The translations under genes were made by a program, and so were the position numbers. The notes beneath the pieces were generated by a model that worked only from the letters and a program-made list of their open reading frames with translations, did not search any database and was not told the origin of the DNA. Positions 23,801 through 31,795 of a DNA stretch of 32,326 bases are shown here, one piece after another. Source of the DNA: JAGLTQ01 sp964605385 (GTDB lineage: Bacteria; Pseudomonadota; Gammaproteobacteria; UBA6429; Thiohalophilaceae); assembly GCA_964605385.1 (NCBI GenBank), contig CAZSCK010000026.1:1-32326 (forward strand). Direction: 5' to 3'. How positions within the stretch are numbered: the stretch's first letter is position 1; every line of letters starts with the position of its first letter.

Positions 23801-24266
23801 GATTGGCTTCCGCCATTAAAGCATCCCAGGCTTGATCATAAAGTAAGGCAGTTTTATCTAATAAATCAAATCCCGGAGAGATGTTTGCTTCCATGGGGAA
23901 ACGTCGCAGTAGTTCCTGACAAAAGGCATGGAAGGTGGATGTTTTTACCGGCGCTTCGCTGTGCAATATTTTTTCATATAAACCACGACTGAGATTGATT
24001 AAGGCTGGGCTAATCTCAAGTTGTAACTCGGTTAATATTTTTTTCAGACTGTTTTCATCACAGGTGGCTAATTCATAAAGCCTTTCCAACAGACGGGTCT
24101 GCATTTCATTAGCCGCTTTGCGAGTGAAGGTAATCGCGAGAATATTGCCTGATTCAGCACCACTCAATAACAGGCGTACAATTCGACTTATTAAAAGGTA
24201 GGTTTTACCGCTTCCGGCAGATGCCTGGACAGTGGTATGGCCAGTTAGCTGTACTGTTGATGTCAT
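20889..24266 (-). CDS. addA: UvrD-like helicase-nuclease AddA (double-strand break repair)
   Basis: 1125 residues. It is the helicase-nuclease subunit of AddAB, which resects double-strand ends and loads RecA, replacing RecBCD. Superfamily 1A helicase motifs: Walker A ASAGSGKT (K21), ITFTRKAANEM, motif II LLIDEFQDTNP (D394, E395), VGDEKQSIYRFRRAEP, SHSWRSSPAI, LSVHAAKGLEAPVIFL and LYVALTRAKQMLYI. The C-terminal PD-(D/E)XK nuclease motif is D1058...IDYKT (D1071, K1073) with a downstream Q, so nuclease activity is expected. RecB is a possible alternative name, but the AddB partner upstream decides. Its ATG has an AGG ribosome binding site, and a 13-bp hairpin lies in its leader. It is separated from addB by 453 bases that carry an opposite-strand sRNA candidate. 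Confidence 0.88.
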   Translation of the reverse strand: MTSTVQLTGHTTVQASAGSGKTYLLISRIVRLLLSGAESGNILAITFTRKAANEMQTRLLERLYELATCDENSLKKILTELQLEISPALINLSRGLYEKILHSEAPVKTSTFHAFCQELLRRFPMEANISPGFDLLDKTALLYDQAWDALMAEANQKKEAPLAAALQLLFKELGLYNSKQALTNFIEHRSDWWAYTGDEANPVLYAKQKLEKQLSIKADSNPVEDLFNKEINITQLNEFHVLLCKHDTKKNMEHSEFIYKIIDTKNSLSVRFNLFKECFLTKTGTALKRKESKIAEKKMGADGQDRFLELHTLLSEQLIETNSQLAAIRTMETSSAWYLAGHHYLEQFQKIKKEQRTLDFNDLEWQTYLLLNKSNNALWVQYKLDQRIEHLLIDEFQDTNPTQWRLILPLLEEMAASEDGRQRSVFIVGDEKQSIYRFRRAEPRLFIAAEEWLKDNLGATTCPLSHSWRSSPAIINFINKIFTQDRFKALLPGFIEHSTHREELTGKVTLLPLSLKEVVEKEDNEGTALVLRNPLNEPREESISQQYFNEGLLIAKQIEELIKQKTAVAKKDANEAINYNDIIILLRSRTHVADYERALRQAGIPYIGANRGTLLESLEVNDMLDLLQWLILPFDNLSLAGILRSPLFSVSNQDLIAIKQASKGSWLERLEHYVQQKPQHASLPRAYQLLTQWQDNASKLPVHDLLDKIYSEANVLARYVAAFPSHLSQRVSANLTRFLELALEMDSGRYPSLSRFSSWLSELRQMENEAPDEPVTPAADEAEQRVQILSVHAAKGLEAPVIFLADSANSPANKKAYSTLIDWPAENDRPEYFLLTAAKNNLDEFSKTCLKEQEFFEQRENANLLYVALTRAKQMLYISGSEPKSKDHGWYEKICSAFEYTSKENQNSIILESVGTEEKISIEQKAKIKKVLSIAKELSIPVKINNKQLDISPSQQVTHSNNKSESSEGNDNTLRGIIMHQMLNYLSRFPENKQSQFYTAESNNIQISDLETWWSECLNVIKDKSFSDYFNPSCYDDFYNEVPIQFKDEGKMVYGIIDRLIIKDNTVTIIDYKTHPYVNKENIEKIAKTYEQQMQLYKKGVQLLWPEYNVTSILLFTAITSSYAL

Positions 24267-24292
24267 GAAATACCTGAAAATGTAATTACTGT

Positions 24293-24349
24293 TAAATTTT
24301 ATCTGATATTTATTGTGCCAGATAGAGCTTATTGCACAGATAAAATTTA
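24293..24349 (-). promoter_or_regulatory. Long inverted repeat in the addA leader
   Basis: A perfect 13-bp inverted repeat, TAAATTTTATCTG (24293-24305) and CAGATAAAATTTA (24337-24349), with a nested TGTGC...GCACA. It starts 27 bases upstream of the addA ATG. It may be an mRNA hairpin in the addA 5' untranslated region or an operator; no T-tract supports a terminator in either direction. Confidence 0.5.
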
Positions 24350-24399
24350 GTCTCAGTCTAAATGGTTGAAATATGCACGGTTAATATTCCATATTATTT

Positions 24400-24467
24400 A
24401 CAAAATATTGTATTTTGTGAGCTGAATCATATTCTGAAAAAGATCGCTTGTTTAACCTGTTTAGGTT
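24400..24467 (+). promoter_or_regulatory. Two palindromes upstream of the sRNA candidate
   Basis: ACAAAATA-TTG-TATTTTGT (24400-24418) and AACCT-GTTT-AGGTT (24454-24467). Relative to a start near 24512 the second lies at about -45 to -58, a normal activator position, and the promoter has a weak -35. Neither matches the Pseudomonas GacA box TGTAAG-N6-CTTACA. Confidence 0.4.
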
Positions 24468-24506
24468 GGTAGTCTACGTGCATACCCCAAAACAAAGTGT
24501 TAAATA

Positions 24507-24690
24507 TAGGATGTAGCACAAGGAAAAGTGTATTAGGCAGGATAGCCTAAAGGAAGCAATATAAAAGGATTGGTGTGCAGAAGCATGGAAGCTGATTAAC
24601 GTAAGTTAAACACGGATCTGCTCGTTATACGTACAGGCGGGATTGCCTGAAAGGAACTTTAAGGCGACCATTTTGGTCGCCTATTTTTTT
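24507..24690 (+). ncRNA. Candidate CsrA/RsmA-sequestering small RNA (CsrB/RsmZ-like)
   Basis: About 180 bases on the plus strand between two minus-strand genes. Nine GGA motifs occur at 24509, 24522, 24540, 24552, 24567, 24587, 24614, 24640 and 24653. Two hairpins have the same geometry, with GGA in a six-base loop: TTAGGC-AGGATA-GCCTAA (24533-24550) and CAGGC-GGGATT-GCCTG (24634-24649). A weaker one is CAC-AAGGAAAA-GTG (24517-24530). A possible -10 (TAAATA, 24501-24506) precedes it, with no good -35, suggesting activator dependence. It ends in a strong intrinsic terminator. No open reading frame is evident. This is the architecture of RNAs that titrate the translational repressor CsrA/RsmA. 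In Pseudomonas rsmZ lies next to fdxA-mutS, and here fdxA and mutS are also nearby. The 5' end is approximate. Confidence 0.75.
24662..24690 (+). terminator. Rho-independent terminator of the sRNA candidate
   Basis: AGGCGACC-ATTTT-GGTCGCCT (24662-24682), a perfect 8-bp GC-rich stem followed by A and seven T (24684-24690). The T-tract is only on the plus strand, whereas both flanking genes are on the minus strand, so it needs a plus-strand transcript to serve. Confidence 0.92.
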
Positions 24691-24719
24691 GCCTATAATT
24701 TTTTTAGCTCAACAACATT

Positions 24720-27700
24720 TTATATATTCCAGGCCTGCTTACGACAAAGCCGATTAATATTGCAGTATTGGCAGGTACTTTCATCACCCCATGNNNNNNN
24801 NNNNNNNNNNNNNNNNNNNNNNNNNNNNNNNNNNNNNNNNNNNNNNNNNNNNNNNNNNNNNNNNNNNNNNNNNNNNNNNNNNNNNNNNNNNNNTTACGAC
24901 AAAGCCGATTAATATTGCAGTATTGGCAGGTACTTTCATCACCCCATGCGGTGAGTTCTTTACCACCTCTCATTTCATCAATTATTTGTGTCAGCCGATC
25001 GCCTATTTGCTGGCTAATTGTCTCTAATTCATCATCAGAAAGTTGTGCTCCAAATTTGACGGTATTACTGAGAGTGAGATAACTCACGCGGTTAACCGTT
25101 TGCTTGAGTTCTGTTTCAGCCAAAAGTGCGTAAAAGGGCAGCTGAACAGCCTCACCTTGCTCAATTTCAGCCAGGGTTGCAGATTTACCGGTTTTGTAGT
25201 CAATCACACTCAAGCCGCTTTCATTTTTATCTAATCTGTCGAGTCTACCGCCCAGTTCGGTATCTTTTTGCCAGGCAATCTTACTTTTAAGTTCGGCTTC
25301 ATAAAATTGCCATTCACCGGCATTTTTAATTTGCCAGCTGATGTATTCAGGAATCAGTTTAAGCCATTGCGTTAACCATCCGCTGTGTTCAAAACTATCA
25401 TCAAGATCTTTAGAAAATACCTGTTGTGAAATTTCTTCAAGTGTCGCAATTGCCGATTCACGATTTTTCTCAGTAACAACGCCTTTAAATGGAGCTGATA
25501 ACCAGTCAACCTTTTGATGGAATGCTTCGAGACAACGATGAACTCGTTCACCGTAATCACTTTTTGATAAAGCTTCCTGCACTTCTTCATTGGCCGATAA
25601 ATTTAAACCGCGTGAGGCGAAAAATTGATAAGGGCAGTCCATTAAGGTTTGATAGCTGCTAGGAGAATAATGTTTAGGTACTAACTCTTTAGGTAGAGAT
25701 GACTTTGCCTGAGTTGTTTTTTCGGGTAAAGATTCTTCTGTACAGCGAATAACGAAGGTTCCGGGATTAGTTACTAAACTTTTTAAATTTTTATCTTCTA
25801 ATGAAGTGGAATAGGCCTGTTGATAAAAGCGTTGAATAATTTCCAGCCACGGGCTGAGTGGAACATCTTCACCATTTTCTTCATTGTTTGCGGTTATTAA
25901 AATTTCGGGAGCTGCTTCGAGTAAACGGCGGAAATGATGAAAACGTTCGGTTAACATTTCATGTGTTGTGCTTAGGTTTAATTGCAAACGCACTGCATTA
26001 TTAAAGAAGGGTGTCAGGTTTGTTTTTCCCGGTAAATGTTCATGTTCTGCACTGGCAATAATCAGTGCATCAAATTGTTGTAATCGACTTTGCCCTAAGC
26101 CCATTAAGGTGACAGGGCTGGATGCTTTTTCAGGCGTGAATACGAATTTTTCAAGGCTACGGCCCAACCAGGTACGAAAATCTGACCAGTTGAATTTTAA
26201 ACGATATTGTAAGCTGCTGTGTTTTAATGTGTCTAACATTTCAATAACACGCACTCCGGCAGCATCTTCTTGTAACAGCGGGGTCATTCCAAGCAGTTCA
26301 AGGCTTGCAGATAGCGCATCAATATAATGGCCAGCATCATGCGAGCCTTTTAATAAAGGTTTTAATAGCTCATTTGCTGCTTCAAAAGATTCAAGTATTC
26401 CAATTAATGTTTCACTGGTAGCAGACGACCACTGTAATTTGTCTGCCCTGGAAGCAATAGTTTTTTTATAGCGTTGTAAATTTTGTGCGATATTTTCGTG
26501 ACGAATAATATCGTTTTCAAGTCGATAAGCGGCATGTTTGACTTGTTGCGAGTCTAAATCACAAAAAATAAAAGGTGATTTTAATAAATCGAGAAAAGGT
26601 TGGTGAGAAAAATCTTCTTCTATACATTCCAGCCATCTTTCTAATACCGCACCGGCACGTGTGGTTGATAAAGCCCAGCCAGCTAAATCGTGTAGTGGCA
26701 CATCGGCACGTTCTAATAAGGCACGTACTCGACGTGCAAGTCGTCTGTTTTCAGTAACAATACCAATGTTATTTTTCCCTTCTAACAGCCAGCGTCTTAC
26801 CTGTAATTCAACAGCATGGGCTTGTTCTTCATGGCCTTTACAAAACAAAAGCTTAAGTCTGTTTTTTATATCGTCATTGGGTATTTTTGATAATTCATTA
26901 GCACGTTGTATAAAAGGCTGTACGGTATGTTGGTAACAGCTATTAATAAACTGAGTATAATTATTTTCGTTGTTATTAGCGCTTTGTATATTGAAGGTTT
27001 TTAATAAATTTGAGACAGGAGCATCAGGATGATATTCAGTTTCGCCCTGACTTTGTAGAGCTTGTTGTCCATGCAAGTATAGTTGGCAACGTTGTTTTTT
27101 TATTAATTGCTTTAACCAGTTTTGTTCTGCAAGTGAAAATTGATGATAGCCCGCAATATAAAGAACATTTTCATTGTTTTGAATGTCTGTATTTAAGCCA
27201 AGTAAATAGGCGGCTTCACTGTCAAACATCGCAACATCGGTTTCGGCATTAAGCTGGGTATGCCATGCGTTCCACAAAGTATGCACCAGCGTTGCTTCGT
27301 GACCTAAAGCAGGAAAGTCATCAGCTGAAATGCCATAGGCATTAGCAATTTCTTTTTCAAAGTCATCGTAATTATCAGGTAACTTTTTTTGGTTTGATGT
27401 GAGTTGATCAAAGAGTTTGAGTAAGTCATCGGTTAAATGCCACGGGCTACCGCTACCGAGTAATGCTTTGTGTTGGCTTAAGGCATCAAATAAAATGAGT
27501 TCACGTTGGTGTTGGCCACAAATTGTATGCGGTTCTTTTTTCTCTTTATTAAACTGCCGCTTATTAAATTGAATCAAGGCCCAATCATGTAAGTTTAAAA
27601 TTTGCGGGCAAAGTAATGCGTTTATGCCGCGTTGCTCTGCTTGTTGCAGCAGAAGGTGGCGTAAACGTTTTGCAGCATGAGGTTCGGATAATAGAACAAC

Positions 27701-27811
27701 GGCCTGGGTTAAGTCAGGCAGTTGTTCGGTATAATCTTCGAGCAAATGTTGGGCAAGTAAGGTGAGGGGATCGTCACCATAGGGAATAAGCGTTATGTTA
27801 TCTCGTACCAT
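24720..27811 (-). CDS. addB: AddB-like helicase-nuclease subunit with Fe-S cluster (interrupted only by an assembly gap)
   Basis: After collapsing the false gap the protein is 978 residues and ends RLCRKQAWNI with stop at 24720-24722. Read literally the N-run shifts the frame, so the gene looks broken; it is not. AddB partners AddA in double-strand break resection. The PD-(D/E)XK nuclease has VIDYKTGK (D871, K873) and the AddB-type 4Fe-4S cysteines: C726 in DCPYQFF, and C962, C965 and C971 in CQYCNINRLC (C-x2-C-x5-C). The N-terminal inactivated helicase region has no clear Walker A, so AddB here is probably not an ATPase. The ATG at 27811 lies 12 bases after fdxA, suggesting co-transcription. 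Confidence 0.88.
24794..24893. other. Assembly gap (100 N) with duplicated 55-base flanks inside addB
   Basis: Bases 24739-24793 are identical to 24894-24948 (55 bases), so the contigs overlap and the gap is empty. Removing 155 bases restores the addB frame through the last Fe-S cysteine to a stop. Confidence 0.95.
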
Positions 27812-27823
27812 AAAAGAAGGGTA

Positions 27824-28147
27824 TTAGCGCTCAAGAAGTTTGAGTTTGTCAGGTTTTCCAGCCCATTCAGCGGCATCGGCCGGGGCATCAATCATTTCGG
27901 TGATTACAGGCCATTCGCGAGAGAGTTCTTCATTGAGTTCAATATAATTTTCCATGCCATCGGGCAATTCATCTTCAGCAAAAATAGCTTCTACCGGACA
28001 TTCTGGTTCACATAAGGTGCAGTCGATACACTCATCTGGATCAATCACCATGAAATTAGGACCAATATGAAAACAATCGACAGGGCATACTTCAACACAG
28101 TCTGTGTGTAAGCATTTAATACAGTCCTCGGTTACTACGTAAGTCAT
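27824..28147 (-). CDS. fdxA: 7Fe ferredoxin FdxA
   Basis: 107 residues, the size of Azotobacter FdI-type ferredoxins. Cysteines fit a 3Fe-4S cluster (C9, C17, C50) plus a 4Fe-4S cluster (C21, C40, C43, C46), with C12 and C25 extra as in that family: CIKCLHTDCVEVCPVDC and CIDCTLCEPECP. It is a low-potential electron carrier of uncertain partner. It lies downstream of mutS and 12 bases before addB. The mutS-fdxA pair is conserved in Pseudomonas and relatives. The ATG at 28147 is preceded by AGGAGCC. Confidence 0.95.
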   Translation of the reverse strand: MTYVVTEDCIKCLHTDCVEVCPVDCFHIGPNFMVIDPDECIDCTLCEPECPVEAIFAEDELPDGMENYIELNEELSREWPVITEMIDAPADAAEWAGKPDKLKLLER

Positions 28148-28196
28148 TTGTGGCTCCTGAATCTGTTACAGCTCGAATTTTATTAAGAACAGTCAT

Positions 28197-28288
28197 GTCA
28201 TTGCGATGGAACAACGTGACTGAAGCAATCTCATGGGTATCGCGCTAAACTTGAGATTGCTTCGCCGATAAAGCTGGCTCGCAATGAC
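28197..28288. repeat. 92-bp MITE-like inverted repeat (GTCATTGCGA type)
   Basis: Terminal inverted repeats GTCATTGCGA (28197-28206) and TCGCAATGAC (28279-28288), with an inner pair GAAGCAATCTCA (28222-28233) and TGAGATTGCTTC (28252-28263). It has no coding capacity. This is a recognisable type of widely dispersed bacterial intergenic repeat. It lies between mutS and fdxA, where it could form a stable mRNA hairpin. Confidence 0.8.
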
Positions 28289-28345
28289 AGGTAATAGCTG
28301 GAATTGTATACCGCTATGATAAAACAAAATGCGCTTAAATTCGAC

Positions 28346-30904
28346 TCACAACAGGTTTTTAAGCTGGTAAATAAGTTCCAGGGCATCACGCGGAGAAAGC
28401 TCATCCGGCTGTAAGTTTTTAACAAATAGGTCTAATTCAGACTCTTTTATCTGTACTGCCGGTTTAGAGGGGGTATTGGATTTCATGGTTTTTGAACCAT
28501 CCTGTTCAAGTTCCAATTGCTGCAGTTTGGCTTTTGCTCGCTCCACTACTTCACGAGGCACTCCTGCAAGCGTCGCAACCTGTAAACCATAACTTTTGTT
28601 TACTGTGCCCGATTTTACTTTATGTAAAAAGACCAGGGTATCACCATGCTCAATAGCATCGAGATGCACATTTATGCAACCCGCAAGATCATCAACCAGT
28701 GTCGTTAATTCAAAATAATGAGTGGCAAATAGAGTGAGTGCTTTTGTTTTTAGCGCTAAATGTTCGGCGCAAGCCCACGCCAGCGACAGACCATCATAGG
28801 TGCTGGTGCCCCGGCCAATTTCATCTAAAAGTACTAAAGAATTTGCTGTTGCGTTGTGCAAAATATTTGCAGTTTCTGTCATTTCAACCATAAAGGTTGA
28901 TCGTCCACTGGCAAGATCATCCGATGCACCAATACGAGTAAAGATTCGATCAATATTTCCAATTTCTGCGCTGTTTGCGGGAACAAAACAGCCAATGTGT
29001 GCCATTAAAACGATTAATGCGGTTTGTCGCATGTAGGTTGATTTACCGCCCATGTTCGGGCCGGTAATTAAATGCAGATGTTGCTTTTCTGAAAGCGAAA
29101 TATTATTGGGTGTAAAGGGCGCATCTTGTACTTGTTCAATAACAGGATGGCGACCATTGTTAATTTTAATGCCTGTTGTATTCACTAACTTAGGACGAAC
29201 ATAATTTAATAAATCAGCACGTTCTGCCAGGTTATGTAATACATCTAATTCAGATAATCCCTGCGCACAATTTTGCAACGTGACAAGTGATAAACCAAGT
29301 TTATCAATTAAAGCATTGTATAAACTTTTTTCTCGTGCCTGCGCACGTTCATTTGCACTTAATACTTTATCTTCAAGTGCTTTTAATTCAGGGGTAATGA
29401 ACCGCTCAGCGGCTTTTAATGTTTGCCTGCGCTGGTAGTGTTCCGGCACAACATCAGAATGCAGTCGACTAATTTCAATATAATAACCATGCACACGGTT
29501 ATAACCGACCTTAAGTGCATTAATGCCAGTTTCTTTTTTTTCTTTAGCTTCTAACTTGGCAAGAAACTCACCGGCATTTTCCTGCAAACTACGCAGCTCA
29601 TCGAGTTCTTTATCGTAACCTGTTGCAATTACACCTCCATCACGAATTAATAACGGTGGTGTTTCGATAATCGCTTTATTTAATAGCGTATGAAGTTTTG
29701 GGTGTTCACTAATTTGTTTACTTAACTGTTTGATGTGTGCACTTTTATGTACAGCTAAACATTTTTGTAATGCTGGGAGTTGTGCTAATGCATTTCTTAA
29801 TTGAGCAAGATCGCGTGGCCTGGCAGATTTAAGTGCGATGCGAGTTAGTATACGTTCAATATCACCAATGCCGCGTAAGACTTCATTTAACTCAGCATAG
29901 GCTTGAGACTTTAATATGGATTCAATGGATTCCTGACGTTGATTTAAAATTTTATGATCGCGCAAAGGACGATGAATCCAGCGATGTAATAAACGGCTAC
30001 CCATTGGTGTAGCGGTGTGATCAAGAATAGCACTGAGAGTATTATTTTTGTGTCCGGAAATACTTTCGCTTAACTCAAGGTTATATCGTGTAGAAGCATC
30101 GAGAATTAAACAATCTTCACGTGACTCGGTATGCAAGGCTTGAATGTGAGGTAAAGCTGAACGTTGTGTTTCTTTCACATAAGCGAGTAAACACCCTGCC
30201 GCAGAAATGGCCAGGGGTAGATCGGCACAACCAAAACCGGCTAAGTCTTTGGTCGAAAATTGCTCACACAATTCACGTTCAGCAGAGCCAGGATCAAAAT
30301 GCCAGGGCGCGCGTTGTTTAACATTGGTAACACGGTGTTGATATGGGGTGATATCACAGTCTTCACTGATTAAAAGTTCAGCAGGTCGCAAGCGTTGTAA
30401 CTCACTGAATAAGGCTTCTTCCCCTTTAGCTTGTAAAACTGCAAAACGGCCACTGCTCATATCAAGCATGGCTATACCGAAGCTACTATCATTAGCCGTG
30501 GTGAGTGCGACGACTAAACTTTCTTTACTTTGCTCTAGTAATGCTTCATCTGTCACGGTGCCAGGAGTAACAATACGCATCACTTTACGTTCAACGGGCC
30601 CTTTGGATGTGGCTGGATCGCCAATTTGTTCACAAATAGCAACTGACATGCCTTTGCGAAGTAAGCGAGCTAAGTAATTATCGGCAGCATGATAGGGCAC
30701 ACCCGCCATAGGAATCGGAGAGCCGTTCGATTGTCCGCGTGCGGTTAAGGTTATGTCCAATAACCTGGAAGCTTCACGAGCATCATCAAAAAATAATTCA
30801 TAAAAATCACCCATGCGATAGAACAATAAAATGTCAGGGTGTTCTGCCTTGATACGCAAGTATTGTTGCATCATAGGTGTGTGTTGTTCAGTTTTGTTCT
30901 TCAT
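28346..30904 (-). CDS. mutS: DNA mismatch repair protein MutS
   Basis: 852 residues, normal. MutS recognises mismatches and recruits MutL. The mismatch-reading F-x-E motif is F34-Y-E36 in MGDFYELFF. The connector, lever and clamp domains (about 130-560) are present. The ATPase has Walker A TGPNMGGKST (K621), Walker B LVLLDEIGRGTSTYDG and the FATHYFEL motif. The C-terminal helix-turn-helix and tail (about 800-852, ending SPRDALELIYQLKNLL) mediate tetramer formation. Upstream is a palindromic repeat and the divergent DUF5675 gene; downstream are a MITE-like repeat and fdxA. Confidence 0.98.
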   Translation of the reverse strand: MKNKTEQHTPMMQQYLRIKAEHPDILLFYRMGDFYELFFDDAREASRLLDITLTARGQSNGSPIPMAGVPYHAADNYLARLLRKGMSVAICEQIGDPATSKGPVERKVMRIVTPGTVTDEALLEQSKESLVVALTTANDSSFGIAMLDMSSGRFAVLQAKGEEALFSELQRLRPAELLISEDCDITPYQHRVTNVKQRAPWHFDPGSAERELCEQFSTKDLAGFGCADLPLAISAAGCLLAYVKETQRSALPHIQALHTESREDCLILDASTRYNLELSESISGHKNNTLSAILDHTATPMGSRLLHRWIHRPLRDHKILNQRQESIESILKSQAYAELNEVLRGIGDIERILTRIALKSARPRDLAQLRNALAQLPALQKCLAVHKSAHIKQLSKQISEHPKLHTLLNKAIIETPPLLIRDGGVIATGYDKELDELRSLQENAGEFLAKLEAKEKKETGINALKVGYNRVHGYYIEISRLHSDVVPEHYQRRQTLKAAERFITPELKALEDKVLSANERAQAREKSLYNALIDKLGLSLVTLQNCAQGLSELDVLHNLAERADLLNYVRPKLVNTTGIKINNGRHPVIEQVQDAPFTPNNISLSEKQHLHLITGPNMGGKSTYMRQTALIVLMAHIGCFVPANSAEIGNIDRIFTRIGASDDLASGRSTFMVEMTETANILHNATANSLVLLDEIGRGTSTYDGLSLAWACAEHLALKTKALTLFATHYFELTTLVDDLAGCINVHLDAIEHGDTLVFLHKVKSGTVNKSYGLQVATLAGVPREVVERAKAKLQQLELEQDGSKTMKSNTPSKPAVQIKESELDLFVKNLQPDELSPRDALELIYQLKNLL

Positions 30905-30956
30905 TAATCTGCATTATTTTTATAATTAAATATCGCTGCTGTCCCGCTAACGCGTC

Positions 30957-30976
30957 ATTCCCGCGCAGGCGGGAAT
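30957..30976. repeat. Short palindromic repeat (ATTCCCGC type)
   Basis: ATTCCCGC-GCAG-GCGGGAAT, a perfect 8-bp stem flanked by CGTC and CCAT, of a type dispersed in many proteobacterial genomes. It lies in the 357-base region between mutS and the DUF5675 gene. The rest of that region (30977-31261) has no clear promoter; a frame running in from 31145 lacks a ribosome binding site and is not counted as coding. Confidence 0.7.
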
Positions 30977-31261
30977 CCATCGTATTTTTAGCATAACTAA
31001 ATCAAAAATTTACACTTTTACTGACGAATGGCAATTATATCTTAGCAAGATCAAATTATCTGGTAAAAGAGGGGGTAAATGCCGAACTGCCTGGATATTA
31101 CAGCTGCGGAACGGTGTGCTCCACATAAAAGCAATAATTAGAGGGTGTCATTCGCACGTAGAGCTAAAAATGACCACCACAGTTGTATATTTATTCCTTG
31201 TAAAACACACCACTTTATAGCAAGATTTTGTTTCAAGGACTGTTTTAATAAGGAGGTTTAT

Positions 31262-31795
31262 ATGGCTTGGGATCTGTTACATATCGTTCGGCATACTTAT
31301 CATGGAGATAGCAATTGGGGGAAAATGTACATAAAGACCGTAAACGGAAAATGGGAATGGTTGTCTTATACTTATGAACTACCCTGGAAGGCCAATGAGG
31401 CAGGAAAAAGTAAAAATAATATAAGCCGAATCAAACTGGGAACGTATGGGCTCAAGGTCAGAGAAGACGGCAAGACTCGAGATATGGGCGGTAAAGGCTG
31501 GCGACTGGAATTACAAAATACCGAGCATCGCAAGAATATTCAATTACACCGCGCCTCCTCTAGCTTGTTTCTAAAAGGTTGTATATTACCGGTACACTTT
31601 AATACACTTCAGGGTGACAGTATTAAAAGAGGTGATATTCGAATTCGCGACAAGTCAGAAGCACTCATGGATAAAATAAAAATACGTCTGGAAGCCTTGA
31701 AGAGCAACGGAAAGGTCAAAGGCCAACCGACGATAGCGTTAACTGCCAACCTGCCTGCAAAATTAATCAGCAACTTGAGTCATGCTAATGTTTAA
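31262..31795 (+). CDS. DUF5675 family protein
   Basis: 177 residues from the ATG at 31262, preceded by a near-ideal AGGAGG five bases upstream. The longer frame from 31145 adds 39 residues of low-complexity, unlikely sequence. The core YTYELPWKANEAGKSKNNISRIKLGTYGLKV, then IQLHRASSSLFLKGCILP, matches the DUF5675 pattern (ELPW, GTY, LH...GC). His96 and Cys107 are arranged like the H...GC of L,D-transpeptidase-like folds, so catalysis on peptidoglycan is conceivable but not shown. No signal peptide or membrane segment is seen. DUF5675 genes occur in phages and secretion contexts. The stop overlaps the start of the next gene. Confidence 0.68.
   Translation: MAWDLLHIVRHTYHGDSNWGKMYIKTVNGKWEWLSYTYELPWKANEAGKSKNNISRIKLGTYGLKVREDGKTRDMGGKGWRLELQNTEHRKNIQLHRASSSLFLKGCILPVHFNTLQGDSIKRGDIRIRDKSEALMDKIKIRLEALKSNGKVKGQPTIALTANLPAKLISNLSHANV

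Noticed and set aside
24507..24690. The same RNA as 4.5S RNA, 6S RNA, tmRNA or RNase P RNA
   Set aside because: None of their conserved sequence blocks is present; the repeated GGA loops and terminator fit a CsrA-binding RNA instead.
24704..24793. Alternative addB C-terminus read through the N-run (…GVMKVPANTAILIGFVVSRPGIYKMLLS)
   Set aside because: It is in the wrong frame; it arises only because the 155 extra bases shift the frame. The true end is RLCRKQAWNI.
31145..31261. N-terminal extension of the DUF5675 protein (MSFARRAKNDHH…)
   Set aside because: No ribosome binding site, non-family sequence, and a near-ideal AGGAGG precedes the ATG at 31262.
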